This document shows positions 5,629-6,150 of a stretch of 6,150 bases of DNA, piece by piece (position 1 is the first letter of the stretch; each line of letters starts with the position of its first letter). The position numbers and the translations under genes are program-made. Below the pieces are notes generated by a model that was given only the letters and a program-made list of their open reading frames with translations, searched no databases and was not told the origin of the DNA. The stretch lies in contig JAKAVW010000187.1 in NCBI GenBank assembly GCA_021827445.1, forward strand, positions 1 through 6,150, read 5' to 3'. The DNA is from Pseudomonadota bacterium (lineage in GTDB: Bacteria; Pseudomonadota; Gammaproteobacteria; Acidithiobacillales; Acidithiobacillaceae).

Positions 5629-6150
5629 TCTGGAGTTCCTCCCGGACGACGGCCTTGCTGTTGGGCACGGCCGGATAACGGCGGCTGACGCCGAGGACGA
5701 CACCCAGGGCCGCGCAGAGGAAGACCAGGGCGCTGCCGCCATAACTGATCAGCGGTAGGGCGAAACCTTTGGTCGGTAGAGCGCCGAGATTCACGCCCAT
5801 GGACATAACCGCCTCGCCCCCAAACCAGGTCAGGGTGCCGTAGCAGAAAAGAGCGAAGAAGGCATCACCGGCCGCCGCAGCACGGCGTCCGACACGGTAG
5901 ATCCGCCAGCAGGCGATGCCATAGAGCATTGCCAGGGACCACACCCCGATCATGCCGAGCTCTTCGCCGATCACCGCCAGAATGAAGTCGGTATAGGACT
6001 CGGGCAGGTAGAAATATTTCATCACCCCGTCGCCCAGACCGACTCCGAAGAGGCCGCCACGCCCAAAGGCAATGAGAGATTGCACCAACTGGAATCCGGC
6101 CCCGTAAGGATCTGCCCAGGGGTTTTGGAAGGTCGTGATGCGGGCCAGGC
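5621..6150 (-). CDS. ftsW: Septal peptidoglycan glycosyltransferase FtsW, C-terminal part (5' end beyond the right edge)
   Basis: FtsW is the SEDS-family polytopic membrane enzyme that polymerises lipid II at the septum together with its partner transpeptidase (FtsI/PBP3). The last 175 codons are visible and run open to the edge; full proteins are about 380-420 residues. The visible part starts with ARITTFQNPWADPYGAGFQ and then QSLIAFGRGGLFGVGLG (visible residues 23-39), the large periplasmic loop region. LPESYTDFILAVIGEELG (48-65) carries the Asp (codon 5987-5989) that aligns with the catalytic SEDS aspartate. NLGALPTKGFALPLISYGGS (120-139) is the FtsW/RodA signature. About three membrane segments remain: near 55-80, near 97-115, and 130-155. 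The motifs and the murG neighbour favour FtsW over RodA. The C-terminus ends at a TGA that overlaps murG by 8 nt. Confidence 0.97.
   Translation of the reverse strand, partial: LARITTFQNPWADPYGAGFQLVQSLIAFGRGGLFGVGLGDGVMKYFYLPESYTDFILAVIGEELGMIGVWSLAMLYGIACWRIYRVGRRAAAAGDAFFALFCYGTLTWFGGEAVMSMGVNLGALPTKGFALPLISYGGSALVFLCAALGVVLGVSRRYPAVPNSKAVVREELQNG
5638..5643 (-). promoter_or_regulatory. Ribosome binding site of murG, inside the ftsW 3' end
   Basis: GGGAGG on the minus strand with a 9-nt spacer to the ATG at 5626-5628. It fixes the murG start and excludes the longer open frame that begins within ftsW. Confidence 0.75.

Noticed and set aside
5629..5742. A 38-codon N-terminal extension of murG into ftsW.
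   Set aside because: The extension is Ser/Pro/Ala-rich read-through of another frame of ftsW. The MurG family starts just before the GGTGGH loop, and GGGAGG is placed for the ATG at 5626-5628.

Overview
The window is a segment of the division and cell wall (dcw) gene cluster, all read from the minus strand. In transcription order it holds the 3' part of ftsW (cut by the right edge), murG, murC, murB, ddl, ftsQ, and the 5' part of ftsA (cut by the left edge). Coding density is almost total. The only gap between genes is 19 nt between ftsQ and ftsA, and the other five junctions overlap by 4 or 8 nt, so this looks like one polycistronic, translationally coupled stretch.

The organism is a Gram-negative bacterium with GC-rich DNA. 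An FtsQ with a POTRA domain, an FtsW and FtsA pair, and a murG-murC-murB-ddl-ftsQ-ftsA order point to Proteobacteria. MurC, FtsW and MurG motifs read most like the gamma/beta/Acidithiobacillia group. I cannot fix the genus from sequence alone, and placing murB between murC and ddl differs from the E. coli order.

The genes form a coherent pathway. MurB and MurC act in cytoplasmic synthesis of UDP-MurNAc-peptide, Ddl supplies D-Ala-D-Ala, and MurG adds GlcNAc to lipid I on the inner membrane face to make lipid II. FtsW polymerises lipid II into septal glycan. FtsQ links the early and late divisome, and FtsA anchors FtsZ to the membrane. Start codons were chosen by Shine-Dalgarno position and family length. 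For murG, murC, murB and ddl this means starts inside the longest open frames.

I found no tRNA, rRNA, mobile element, CRISPR array, riboswitch or intrinsic terminator, and no promoter I could defend. I also found no sign of a previously undescribed system. The features outside the ordinary annotation are small: two perfect palindromes (one directly against the ftsA ribosome binding site, one inside murB), an in-frame hexanucleotide repeat in murB, and a recurrent 8-nt overlap format at four junctions.
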